From Oscillatoriales cyanobacterium SM2_2_1 (GTDB lineage: Bacteria > Cyanobacteriota > Cyanobacteriia > Pseudanabaenales > Pseudanabaenaceae), in contig JAAUUH010000003.1 in NCBI GenBank assembly GCA_012031145.1, positions 1-64,000 on the forward strand: a DNA stretch of 64,000 nt, read 5' to 3'. The notes beneath the pieces were generated by a model. The model made no database searches. It was not told the DNA's origin and was given only the letters and a program-made list of their open reading frames with translations. The position numbers were made by a program, and so were the translations under genes. Below, piece by piece: positions 18,163-26,415 of this stretch; the stretch's first letter is position 1; each line of letters begins with the position of its first letter.

Positions 18163-18192
18163 GAGGAATGATTGCGGTTCATGCTATTCCTC
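18163..18192. terminator. Inverted repeat between convergent trpS and nrtD
   Basis: Arms GAGGAAT (18163-18169) and ATTCCTC (18186-18192) lie just after the trpS stop and across the nrtD stop codon at 18184. The hairpin could end transcription from either side. There is no strong T-run, so the assignment is tentative. Confidence 0.4.
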
Positions 18193-19020
18193 GTGGCTCA
18201 TTCTGCCAAAGAGGTAGTCGAGGATGTAATTCCTGAGGTCGTAATACTGGGGATCTTCGAGGATGTGATCCCGATCGCGGGGATGCTCAAAGGGAATTTT
18301 AATCACTTCACCAATTTTGGCGGCGGGGCCATTAGTCATCAATACGAGGCGATCGCAGAGAAATAGAGCCTCATCGATGTCGTGGGTGATCATCATCACG
18401 GTGCATTTTTGTTCCCACCAGATTTTCAGCAGTTCCTCTTGCAGTTCCTCTTTAGTAATCGCATCCAAAGCCCCAAAGGGTTCATCGAGAATCAACAGTT
18501 CGGGGCGTACCGCCAGAGCCCGGGCGATCGCCACCCGTTGCCGCATCCCTCCAGACACTTGGGGTGGTTTCTTTTCGATGGCTTCCACCAGCCCCACCAT
18601 CGCCAAGTGGTGCATGACGATATCTTTCTTTTTCAGTTCGTCATATGCGGGATGGACGGCATCCACCGCCAGATAGACATTTTCATAGACAGTGAGCCAG
18701 GGGAGCAAGGAATAGTTTTGGAAGACCACCATGCGATCGGGGCCGGGTTTCTTAATCAATTGTCCCTTAAGTCGAACTTCACCGGAGGTAGGTTGATTGA
18801 AGCCCGACACCATATTCAAGAGGGTGGATTTACCACAGCCTGAATGCCCAATCACACAAATAAATTCTCCTGCGGACACAGTCAAATTCACGCCATCGAG
18901 AACGACATTGGGGCCCTTACTGGTGGGATAGATTTTAGTGACATTCTCAATAGTCAGGAGGGGTGTGGGGGGCTGGGGGGCGATCGCATAGCCCGTATCG
19001 TGGAATGTGGCAATATTCAT
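18184..19020 (-). CDS. nrtD: Nitrate ABC transporter ATPase subunit D
   Basis: 278 residues, a stand-alone ABC ATPase. Walker A is VIGHSGCGKST, the Q-loop is VVFQNYSLLPWLTVYENV, the signature is QVSGGMRQRVAIARALA, Walker B is ELLILDEPFGALD and the H-loop is MMITHDIDEA. With NrtC it powers high-affinity nitrate/nitrite uptake. It is the last gene of nrtABCD and lies 137 bp after nrtC, a gap occupied by a repeat. The assignment to D rather than CmpD rests on the adjacent nrtC, nrtB and nrtA. Confidence 0.92.
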   Translation of the reverse strand: MNIATFHDTGYAIAPQPPTPLLTIENVTKIYPTSKGPNVVLDGVNLTVSAGEFICVIGHSGCGKSTLLNMVSGFNQPTSGEVRLKGQLIKKPGPDRMVVFQNYSLLPWLTVYENVYLAVDAVHPAYDELKKKDIVMHHLAMVGLVEAIEKKPPQVSGGMRQRVAIARALAVRPELLILDEPFGALDAITKEELQEELLKIWWEQKCTVMMITHDIDEALFLCDRLVLMTNGPAAKIGEVIKIPFEHPRDRDHILEDPQYYDLRNYILDYLFGRMSHEE

Positions 19021-19057
19021 AAGTTTTCCTTATCTAGATAATTTTAGTCTTCAATCA

Positions 19058-19142
19058 GAGCCCTCACCCTAACCCTGTCCCAGAGCGGGAGAGGGGACAA
19101 GAATAACCTCTCTTACTCCCTTTCTCTGAAGTGTGGGAGAAG
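19058..19142. repeat. CCCTCACCC/GGGAGAGGGG-type intergenic repeat
   Basis: Contains CCCTCACCCTAACCCTGTCC followed by GAGCGGGAGAGGGGAC, then a second CTCTCT...GGGAGAAGGGG segment. This is the style of a common dispersed cyanobacterial intergenic repeat. It fills the nrtC-nrtD gap and could form a hairpin that tunes expression of nrtD. Confidence 0.55.
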
Positions 19143-19157
19143 GGGGTCAACTTCTCC

Positions 19158-21140
19158 TCATCGCACGGCGAGGGGAATTTCGGCGAGGGTGAAATTGCGT
19201 TCGATTTGGAGATTTTGTAGATACTCGATCGGATTATCCGCAGAGAAAGTAGCCCCATCAAATAGATGAATTGCTCCCTTGCCGTAGGTGATTTCCGAAA
19301 GACCGATTTCCCGTGCTGCCGTGCTGAATACGCCCACCTGACACACCCGCTCTGCCACTTCCACCCAATTGCGGGGAAAGGGGACATCGCCCCATCTTGC
19401 CATCTGTGCCGCCTGCCATAGGTGCTCAGTTCGGCTAGGGCGATTGATATTCGTACCATAAAACAGATGGTGGGCATATTCCCGCATCGGGGTTTCCAAG
19501 TTGCAGGCATTGAGGTCGGAGCTACCCAGTTGAATGTACTCGCGCTTTGTGCCGACGAATTCTTTGCGGGCAATCAACTCCGCCACTTCCTGGGCATGGT
19601 TGGGGTCGGCGCAATAGACGCAGGCTTCCAAAATTGCCTTTACCAAAGCGATGTGGGTGTTGGGATAGGCGATCGCCCAATCTTCCCGCACACCGAGCAC
19701 CTTCCCCGGATGTCCATCCCAGATTTCCCGATCAGTGGCGATCGTAAAACCAGCCCCTTCGGAGGCGGCACGGAAGTTCCAGGGTTCACCGACACAGAAG
19801 CCATCAATACTGCCCGCCTTCAAATCCACTACCATTTGGGCAGGAGGAATGATTTTTAGTTCCACATCGCGATCGGGATCAATGCCTCCAGAAGCCAGCC
19901 AATAACGGAGGAGAAGATTGTGCATAGAAGCAGGATGAACTACACCCATGCGGTGCTTTTCCGGCGTTTCCTTAAGATAGCGGGCAAAGTCGGACAGGGA
20001 GTAGACGCCACTGTCGTAGAGCTTCCGTGACAGGGTGATCGCGTTGCCGTTGCGGGTCATGGTCAGGGCAGTAACCGTAGACAGATTTTTACCCAAGCCC
20101 CCTAGGGTCAGCCACATCGGCATTCCCGAAGGCATTTGTGCTCCATCTAAATAGCCGTACTGCAAACCATCGGCAATTCCCCGCCAACTGGTTTCCCTGA
20201 CCAGATTCACTTCATCGAGTCCGTGCTTTTGGAAAAATCCCTTTTCTTGGGCGATCGCCAGGGGAGCGCAAGCGGTGAGCGGCACAAAACCCAGTTCCAG
20301 ATTGACTTTTTCCAGTCCATGGCGGGGCACAACCGCCACTTTTCGGGCGCGCAGTTTCTTCACCCGCTTCTGTTGGTTGAGAAAGTAGAGAATCTCACTG
20401 CGGAGGCTGTAATAGCTGGGATGTTTGATTACTTCCAAGCGATGGCGGGGGCGGGGAATATCCACCGTCAAAATACCGCCGATATTGGAAGCGGGTCCGT
20501 TGGTGAGCATGACGATGCGATCGCTCATAAACACGGCCTCATCCACATCGTGGGTCACCATGACTGCTGTGGTTTGGGTCTCCTCGCAAATGGCAATCAG
20601 CTTCTCTTGGAGGTTCCCTCGAGTGAGGGCATCCAAGGCACCAAAGGGTTCATCAAGCAGGAGCAGTTTGGGTCTGACCGCTAGGGCCCGGGCGATCGCC
20701 ACCCGTTGTTTCATCCCGCCCGAAAGCTGGGTGGGGAGCTTATCGAGGGCATGGTCGAGGCCCACCATATGAATGTAATGTTTGATGACTTCTTCTCGCT
20801 CTTTAGGAGGCAGTTTCCCCAGCACTTCATCCACCGCTAACGCTACATTATCGTGCACCGTCAGCCACGGTAGGAGCGAATAGTTTTGGAAGACCACCAT
20901 CTTCTCTGGGCCTGGTTTGCGAATGTACTGACCCTCCAGGGTCACCACACCCTCCGTCGTCGTATCTAGTCCGGCAATCATGTTCAGCAGAGTGGATTTG
21001 CCACAGCCCGAGTGCCCGATCAGCGATATGTATTCCCCTTTGGCAATCTCTAAATCAATTCCTTTGAGAGCAATATATTCCTTACCACCAGCAAGGGGAA
21101 AAGTCTTGCCCGCCTGCTCTACTACTACGAATGAACTCAT
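19158..21140 (-). CDS. nrtC: Nitrate ABC transporter ATPase-regulatory fusion subunit C
   Basis: 660 residues: an N-terminal ABC ATPase (LIGHSGCGKST, QLSGGMKQRVAIARALAVRP, LLLLDEPFGALD) followed after ~residue 280 by an NrtA-like binding domain (ELGFVPLTACAPLAIAQEKG, GYLDGAQMPSGMPMWLTLGG, DGFCVGEPWNFRAASEGAG). This fusion is diagnostic of NrtC/CmpC. In NrtC the C-terminal domain mediates ammonium inhibition of nitrate uptake. It partners NrtB and NrtD at the inner membrane and lies 22 bp downstream of nrtB. It is intact, unlike nrtA. Confidence 0.95.
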   Translation of the reverse strand: MSSFVVVEQAGKTFPLAGGKEYIALKGIDLEIAKGEYISLIGHSGCGKSTLLNMIAGLDTTTEGVVTLEGQYIRKPGPEKMVVFQNYSLLPWLTVHDNVALAVDEVLGKLPPKEREEVIKHYIHMVGLDHALDKLPTQLSGGMKQRVAIARALAVRPKLLLLDEPFGALDALTRGNLQEKLIAICEETQTTAVMVTHDVDEAVFMSDRIVMLTNGPASNIGGILTVDIPRPRHRLEVIKHPSYYSLRSEILYFLNQQKRVKKLRARKVAVVPRHGLEKVNLELGFVPLTACAPLAIAQEKGFFQKHGLDEVNLVRETSWRGIADGLQYGYLDGAQMPSGMPMWLTLGGLGKNLSTVTALTMTRNGNAITLSRKLYDSGVYSLSDFARYLKETPEKHRMGVVHPASMHNLLLRYWLASGGIDPDRDVELKIIPPAQMVVDLKAGSIDGFCVGEPWNFRAASEGAGFTIATDREIWDGHPGKVLGVREDWAIAYPNTHIALVKAILEACVYCADPNHAQEVAELIARKEFVGTKREYIQLGSSDLNACNLETPMREYAHHLFYGTNINRPSRTEHLWQAAQMARWGDVPFPRNWVEVAERVCQVGVFSTAAREIGLSEITYGKGAIHLFDGATFSADNPIEYLQNLQIERNFTLAEIPLAVR

Positions 21141-21162
21141 TTATGTATCCTCCTAGGATAAA

Positions 21163-21996
21163 TTACTTCTCTGGAACAATCCAGCGTTGCAGTAAAGCCA
21201 TACCGCGATCCAAAAGCAAACCCACAGAACCAATGTAGAAAACAGCTACGATAATTTCACTGACATAGTTTTGTTGGTAGGCATCCCAAATAAAGAAGCC
21301 AATGCCCACAATCCCAGACATGACAATTTCGGCGGCGATAATCGCTAGCCATGCCAGACCGATCGCAATTCTTAAGCCAGTGAAAATGTAGGGCAAGGCG
21401 GAAGGAAATAGGATTTTCGTGAAAAACCTGCGTGTAGATAGCCGCAAAACCCGCCGCACATTGATATAGTCCTGGGGTATTTGCCGCACACCCTCCGCCG
21501 TGTTAATCAGAATTGGCCACACTGATGTAATAAAGATCACAAAAATTGCCGCCGGCTGATTCTGCTGTAGAGCGACAAGGGCAATGGGAACCCAAGCAAG
21601 AGGAGCTACCATCCGCAGGAATTGGAAAATGGGGTCTAGCATCTTATTGGCTAATGGTTGCAAACCCACCAAAATTCCCAAGGCAATGCCCACTACCGCC
21701 GCCAGACCATAGCCCATGGCCACTCGGGTCAAACTGGCAAAGGTTTGCAGAGCTAACCCCTTATCCAAGCCACCCCGATCATAGAAAGGATAGAGAATCA
21801 AATTGCGTGCCCGCTGATCCTCCCAAATCTGATATGGACCAGGAAGACGGATGAGTCCGATCGCCACGATTAACTGCCACACTGCCAAAAAGAGCAATAC
21901 CCCAACCAGCGGCGGCAGAATATCTCCCCTCCGTTCCTGCCAAAACTTCAGAAGTGGATTAGAGTTATTTTTGCCATTGCGATAACTGACTGCCAT
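21163..21996 (-). CDS. nrtB: Nitrate ABC transporter permease
   Basis: 277 residues with about six membrane segments, the first at ILPPLVGVLLFLAVWQLIVA. An EAA-type loop carries VLRLSTRRFFTKILFPSALP, contacting the NrtC/NrtD ATPases. It forms the nitrate channel of the importer. It lies between nrtA (37 bp upstream) and nrtC (22 bp downstream), consistent with one transcript. Confidence 0.93.
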   Translation of the reverse strand: MAVSYRNGKNNSNPLLKFWQERRGDILPPLVGVLLFLAVWQLIVAIGLIRLPGPYQIWEDQRARNLILYPFYDRGGLDKGLALQTFASLTRVAMGYGLAAVVGIALGILVGLQPLANKMLDPIFQFLRMVAPLAWVPIALVALQQNQPAAIFVIFITSVWPILINTAEGVRQIPQDYINVRRVLRLSTRRFFTKILFPSALPYIFTGLRIAIGLAWLAIIAAEIVMSGIVGIGFFIWDAYQQNYVSEIIVAVFYIGSVGLLLDRGMALLQRWIVPEK

Positions 21997-22032
21997 AATT
22001 TCTCCGTTTATTTTCTGTTGAACATGAACTGA

Positions 22033-23390
22033 TTAAACTCGCTTGATCTGGAGGCTCTTCAGATAAGCCTCAGGATTGTCTGGATTGAACTCCTTACCAT
22101 CAAAGAATTTCTCGATCCCCCGCGAAGTAGCAGTGGGAATATCGGAAAAACCCGCTTCCTTTGCCGCCTCTAGCCACAGGTCTTGGCGGTTAACCCGTTC
22201 AATAATTGCCTTCGCTGTGTCGAAATCCTTAATCTTGCCATCATGGAAATTCCAGCGCATGGTCTCTGTCAGAAACCATAGGTCGTGGCTTTTGTAGGGA
22301 TAGGATACACTGCCCAGATCGTCCTTCCAGTAGAGCGGTCCCATCTTGAAGTTATCGATAGCAGGCTGTCCATCCCCCATGGCGTACTTCCCTTCGTAGG
22401 GAGGATTAAGGATGGGTACGGGAATATTGAAATAATTGCGCCCCGACAAAATCTGAATCGCCTCCGAGCGGTTTTCTGGTTTGTCTAGCCACTGCTGAGC
22501 TTCCATCACCCCCTTAAGCAGGGCCTTAGTGGCTATGGGATGGCGGTCTACCCAGTCGGCCCGGATTGCCAGGTATTCTTCGGGGTGAAACTGCCAGATT
22601 TGGGCTGTGAGAGTAGCCATATGCCCGATGTTATCGGCAACAATGCGATAGGGCCAGGGGTCGCCCGTGCTGAAGGCATCCATCGTGCCGTTGCGCATGC
22701 CCTGCACTGTCTCGGCAGGAGGAACCGCCAGCAGGTCGATATCTTGATCGGGGTCGACTCCGCCAGCCGCAAACCAGTAACGAATCCAAAAATCTTGATT
22801 GACATTGGGGAAGGTATGGGCGGCTTTGAACTTCCGTCCCTGACTGGACTGAAAGTCCCTGATGTAGCTTTTTGCTTTGCTCAAATCTTTGTGCAGACCC
22901 TTACCTTTATGAATTCCCGCGATCGCAATGCCGTTGCCGTGGGTGTTCAACTGAGCAAGGACATACATCGGTACTTTGTTGCCATTGGTGATAATGCCTT
23001 CGGTGATCAGGTGTGGCATGGGCATTTGCCATTGACCACCATCAATACCACCGCCTTGGGAGCCGATCACCACATTGTCCCGAGCAGATGCCCAGTTAGC
23101 CTGCTTAGAAACTTCTACCTCTGTCATGCCGTACTTAGCAAAAAAACCCTTTTCCTTGGCAATGACAAGGCCGCCGACTCCACGATCGGGATGTAACCCA
23201 ACTTGGCCTTTGTGGCTTCTGGGGCTTGATCAACCGCAACATCAGCGGGCTGATTGGGCGTTGTTGGTGTATTTGCTGTTGGCTCTGGGGGGTTGCCCAA
23301 GCATCCCTTCAGCAGAATGGAACTGGTGGCTGTAGCGCCAACAATGGACAAAAAATGCCGCCGTGTAGCACGGGTAGGAATGCTCATCAT
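22033..23390 (-). CDS. nrtA: Nitrate-binding lipoprotein (frameshifted)
   Basis: The start is the ATG at 23390 (or the adjacent one at 23387), preceded by a strong AGGAGG site. The N-terminus [20 protein letters not shown] then LKGC is a Tat-like lipoprotein signal; a Pro/Thr linker follows, then [12 protein letters not shown]. The first frame breaks near 23165, and the second continues from [20 protein letters not shown] to 22033, with [20 protein letters not shown] and [17 protein letters not shown]. Restoring one C (plus strand, near 23166) gives [20 protein letters not shown]. NrtA captures nitrate and nitrite outside the membrane for NrtBCD. If the break were real, nitrate import would fail. 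Confidence 0.92.
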
Positions 23391-23434
23391 AAACCTCCTT
23401 TCTGTAGCGATATTTGGAGCAGTCAAATTAGAAG

Positions 23435-23450
23435 ATAGACTAAAGTCTAT
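23435..23450. promoter_or_regulatory. Palindrome upstream of nrtA
   Basis: ATAGACT-AA-AGTCTAT is a perfect 7-bp inverted repeat with a 2-bp centre, 45-60 bp upstream of the nrtA ATG. A related TAGTCTATGCATAG follows about 25 bp further upstream. It could be an operator for a nitrogen or LysR-type regulator. I found no canonical NtcA site (GTA-N8-TAC) here. Confidence 0.35.
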
Positions 23451-23582
23451 GTAAAACAGTTTTTAATATATTTTAGTCTATGCATAGCAGCATACCAGAC
23501 CAGTTCCTAACCTAGGAATAGATTTGCCATCATAATTACTAATGGAAAAGATTAGGAGCCATCCCTCGAAAAAAGAGAAGCC

Positions 23583-23636
23583 CCACCTCATAGGGATAGA
23601 TGTACGCCCTATCTTTTAGAAAAAAGGTGGATTTTT
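23583..23636 (+). ncRNA. Structured hairpin, possible small RNA or terminator
   Basis: Nested inverted repeats: CCACCT (23583-23588) with AGGTGG (23625-23630), and inside them ATAGGG (23590-23595) with CCCTAT (23607-23612). ATTTTTCT follows on the plus strand, a terminator-like end. No plus-strand gene precedes it, so it may end a short RNA transcribed from the nrtA upstream region, or be part of the nrtA leader on the other strand. Confidence 0.3.
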
Positions 23637-23740
23637 CTCGTTCACTACTCTGACTGTCATGACTTTGGCTGTGTCATCCGCGCTGCTGATGAAGCCAGCA
23701 AAAAGCAGATGTTTATGCTAATGTAAATATCGCTTCGATG

Positions 23741-23811
23741 CGGGTGTAGTTTAGTGGTAAAACCACAGTCTTCCAAACTGTCGTTGCGGGTTCGATTCCC
23801 GCCACCCGCTT
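23741..23811 (+). tRNA. tRNA-Gly (anticodon UCC)
   Basis: 71 nt with a full cloverleaf. The acceptor is GCGGGTG paired with CACCCGC, the D-arm region is TAGTTTAGTGGTAAAACCA, the anticodon loop is CTTCCAA (TCC), and the T-arm is GCGGGTTCGATTCCCGC. The CCA end is not encoded. Confidence 0.96.
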
Positions 23812-23949
23812 CCTAAATTTTCTAAGAGCTTTTTGTTCTAAGAGCTTTTGAGCAACCAAGCACCGATTCGTGACAGGTACGATTCGGTCAATGATGCCAC
23901 AGTCCACGTCCAATAAAAAATGCCACTCCATTGGCTAGAGCGGCACTGG

Positions 23950-23993
23950 CAGTAAAAAAATAAACCCCTAGCTCAACCCAGCCTAGGAGGCTG
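23950..23993 (-). terminator. Hairpin and T-run at the end of the beta-helix gene
   Basis: CCAGCCT and AGGCTGG are perfect arms spanning the stop codon of the minus-strand gene at 23983. On that strand they are followed about 25 bases later by a run of seven Ts (23953-23959). This is a plausible but spaced-out rho-independent terminator. Confidence 0.4.
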
Positions 23994-25038
23994 GTTTAGA
24001 TATCCTGGCGCTAGGAACAGCATTAGATTCTGGTGCGGCGGGCAATAAATTGACACTACCGCCGAGTTTAGCTTGATCTAGCTCATTGCCGATCGCCACG
24101 ACCCCAACGGCCGTCGCGTTGTTGATATCTTTCTCGCCATTGGCCCGAAAGACGTTCTTCCCCGGACTTTCGACACTGCCGAGATCGGGAGTGGGTTCGC
24201 CACGACGGTCGGGCAAAATCACCACGCCATTGCGCATGTTATTGGCGATTAGGTTGCCCCGCAATACAGGGCGGGACACATTGGAAATTACAATGCCGTC
24301 GCGGTTATTGACGATGCGATTTTCCAGCACCCGTACCGTTGAGCGCTGCCCAATCGCCAGCCCAAAGCCAGTATTGTCAAACAGATTGCTGCGGATCTCT
24401 CCACTACTGCTACCGACCGCCGAGATGCCATTAGCTCCATTACTGACAAAAAGGTTATCCACCACTACGGCGGCGGCACTGCCAGACATGAACAGCCCTT
24501 CCCGGTTGCTGTCCCGAAAGGTATTGGCAGTGATGACCACGCCCTTGCCGCGTTCAATCCAAACGGCAGTGCCGCGAACCTCACCGTTGGTGAGGGTCAA
24601 CCCCTCAAGCCGTGTGTTGTCTCCTAACACCACTGCCACATTTTGCCCCGCAAAACTAGGACTCAAAAAGCGGCCACTGCCCCGGATCAGGACGCCTTCA
24701 CCGCGATTTTCTGGCGTTCCCCGTAGGACAACACCACGGGGAATTGTCAGCGGAAACACCTCCTGGGTTGTGTCGGCGCTGTAGGTACCTGGTGCAATCT
24801 GAATCACGGTGCCCGGTTGGGGCTTGGTTGTCAGGGCGGCGGTAATAGAGCGGAAGGGATTGTTGGCGGTGCCATCGCCAATGGCAGCATCGGGTCGCGG
24901 CGCAACTACCAACACCGGCACTGCCGTATTTTGGGCCCAACTGATCGGGCTAATAATCATGAGAGTTGTCGCGGTCAGGGCGCTGCTGATCACCCCCAAA
25001 GTCACGGTGCTGCTGCCAATTTGGTTTCGACGTATCAT
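23983..25038 (-). CDS. Exported parallel beta-helix protein (DUF1565-type)
   Basis: The start at 25038 (MIRRNQIGSS) is preferred because GAGGGAATC precedes it as a ribosome-binding site and a signal peptide follows directly (VTLGVISSALTATTLMIISP, cut near SWA-QN). The mature protein opens with a DUF1565 block (DGTANNPFRSITAAL, PGTVIQIAPGTYSADT). It continues with beta-helix repeats rich in Asn turns (NTRLEGLTLTNGEV, NTFRDSNREGLFMSG, NLFDNTGFGLAIG, NRIVNNRDGIVIS, NLIANNMRNGVVIL). Such proteins are envelope-located, and some bind or cut polysaccharides; no catalytic site is evident. It is divergent from the kinase-GUN4 gene with 76 bp between starts. Confidence 0.8.
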   Translation of the reverse strand: MIRRNQIGSSTVTLGVISSALTATTLMIISPISWAQNTAVPVLVVAPRPDAAIGDGTANNPFRSITAALTTKPQPGTVIQIAPGTYSADTTQEVFPLTIPRGVVLRGTPENRGEGVLIRGSGRFLSPSFAGQNVAVVLGDNTRLEGLTLTNGEVRGTAVWIERGKGVVITANTFRDSNREGLFMSGSAAAVVVDNLFVSNGANGISAVGSSSGEIRSNLFDNTGFGLAIGQRSTVRVLENRIVNNRDGIVISNVSRPVLRGNLIANNMRNGVVILPDRRGEPTPDLGSVESPGKNVFRANGEKDINNATAVGVVAIGNELDQAKLGGSVNLLPAAPESNAVPSARISKPAS

Positions 25039-25114
25039 ACGATTCCCTCTGAGTTTGCCCATAACGTCCATAGAAAATAACACATAATGAATTTGACATC
25101 TGCCAGAGAAGGTC

Positions 25115-26415
25115 ATGAGCTACTGCCTGAATCCATCCTGTCCTCAACCAAAGAATGAAGACGGAATGCGGTTTTGTTGCTCGTGCGGTTCGCCTTTGGA
25201 ATTGCATGGACTCTATCGGGCGATCGCCCCCATGGGACAGGGTGGAATGGGGCGAACCTTCCGTGCTCTGCAGTTAGATACTCAGACGCCCTGTGCCATC
25301 AAACAGTTCTATCCTCGAAGCCAAGATCCACGGTTCTATGAAAAGGCTTTGTCTCTGTTTCAACGAGAGGCTTTTCAGCTCAGAGAGCTGGGAGCCCATC
25401 CCCAAATTCCAAAATTCTTGGACTTTTTTTCTGAGTCTAATTATTGGTATTTGGTGCAGGAATTTATCAACGGTGCTGATCTTGAAGTTTTACTGCACAG
25501 TGGGGGGCCTTTTTCGGAATTCCAAATTCGGGAACTGTTGCAGCAAATGCTGCCAGTGCTGTCCTTTTTGGAACAGCACCAAGTGATCCATCGGGATATT
25601 AAGCCAGCTAATATTCTTCTCACTGGTGATGGACGCTATGTTTTGGTCGACTTTGGAGCGTCGAAAACCCATAATTCCCAGCTAACGGGTACCCTGATTG
25701 GCACGGCGGAATACGCAGCACCAGAACAAACCCAGGGGCGAGCTACCTATGCTAGCGATATTTACAGTCTTGGGGTAACCTGCATCCACCTACTGACAAA
25801 GCAATCGCCATTTGATCTATATGATGACTACCGGCAGGAATGGTGTTGGCTAGAGTCCTTACCCCAACCCATTTCCCCACACCTGCAAATGGTGCTGTCC
25901 CGGCGATCGCCCAATCTCCGGCGCATCGTTACACCGACGGTATGACTATGCTGGCCGATCTCACCACTTCAGGAGCCAGTGTGGCGCAGGTGTGCCACCT
26001 CCTGCAAAACCAGCAGTGGCAGTCTGCGGACCAAGTGACCACCGAGCTCCTCAGCGGCGATGTTAGCCAGATCGCCTGCGATCGCCTCTGCGGACTGGAT
26101 CGGGCATGGCGTGAGGCCAGCCAAGAGCGCTTCGGATTCTCAGTCCAGAGAGACATCTGGCTCAACCTTGGCGGGCAGCTTGCCTACGCTCCCAATCGGC
26201 AGTGGGAATTTGCCGCCACCTATCTCAAATTTAGCCGCCGAGTTGGTTGGCTTCGCCAGAACTGGTGGCGTACCAAGTGGCTCCTGCCGACGCAACTTAC
26301 CTTTTCTCTTCAGGCACCCCTCGGACATTTGCCCACGTTCTGCTACCAAAGGGGCGTTGACAGTGCCGATGCCTTCTTCTGGCGGCTTACTATCTGCGGG
26401 GCAATGCCGCCCTAG
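25115..26415 (+). CDS. Zinc-ribbon serine/threonine kinase fused to GUN4 domain (frameshifted)
   Basis: Begins with a four-Cys zinc ribbon (CLNPSCPQ and FCCSCGSPL), then a Hanks kinase: PMGQGGMGRTFRALQ (P-loop), CAIKQFYP (Lys), VIHRDIKPANILL, VLVDFGASK and GTAEYAAPEQTQGRATYASD. The kinase frame ends at 25945, while the continuing C-lobe (AIAQSPAHRYTDGMTMLADL) and the GUN4 domain are in the next frame. The GUN4 blocks are HLLQNQQWQSADQVTTEL, LDRAWREASQERFGFSVQRD and LQAPLGHLPTFCY. One extra G near 25902 (plus strand) gives LSRAIAQSPAHRY in one frame. GUN4 binds porphyrin and stimulates Mg-chelatase; fused to a kinase it would act as a tetrapyrrole-linked sensor, which is inference. The stop overlaps convergent cphA by 4 bp. 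Confidence 0.85.

Noticed and set aside
23391-23700. NtcA binding site for nrtA
   Set aside because: I scanned for GTA-N8-TAC and found no match; the GTA occurrences lack TAC at the right spacing.
23741-23860. Integration (att) duplication at tRNA-Gly
   Set aside because: The tRNA 3' end is not repeated nearby; the TTCTAAGAGCTTTT direct repeat just downstream is outside the tRNA and there is no integrase.
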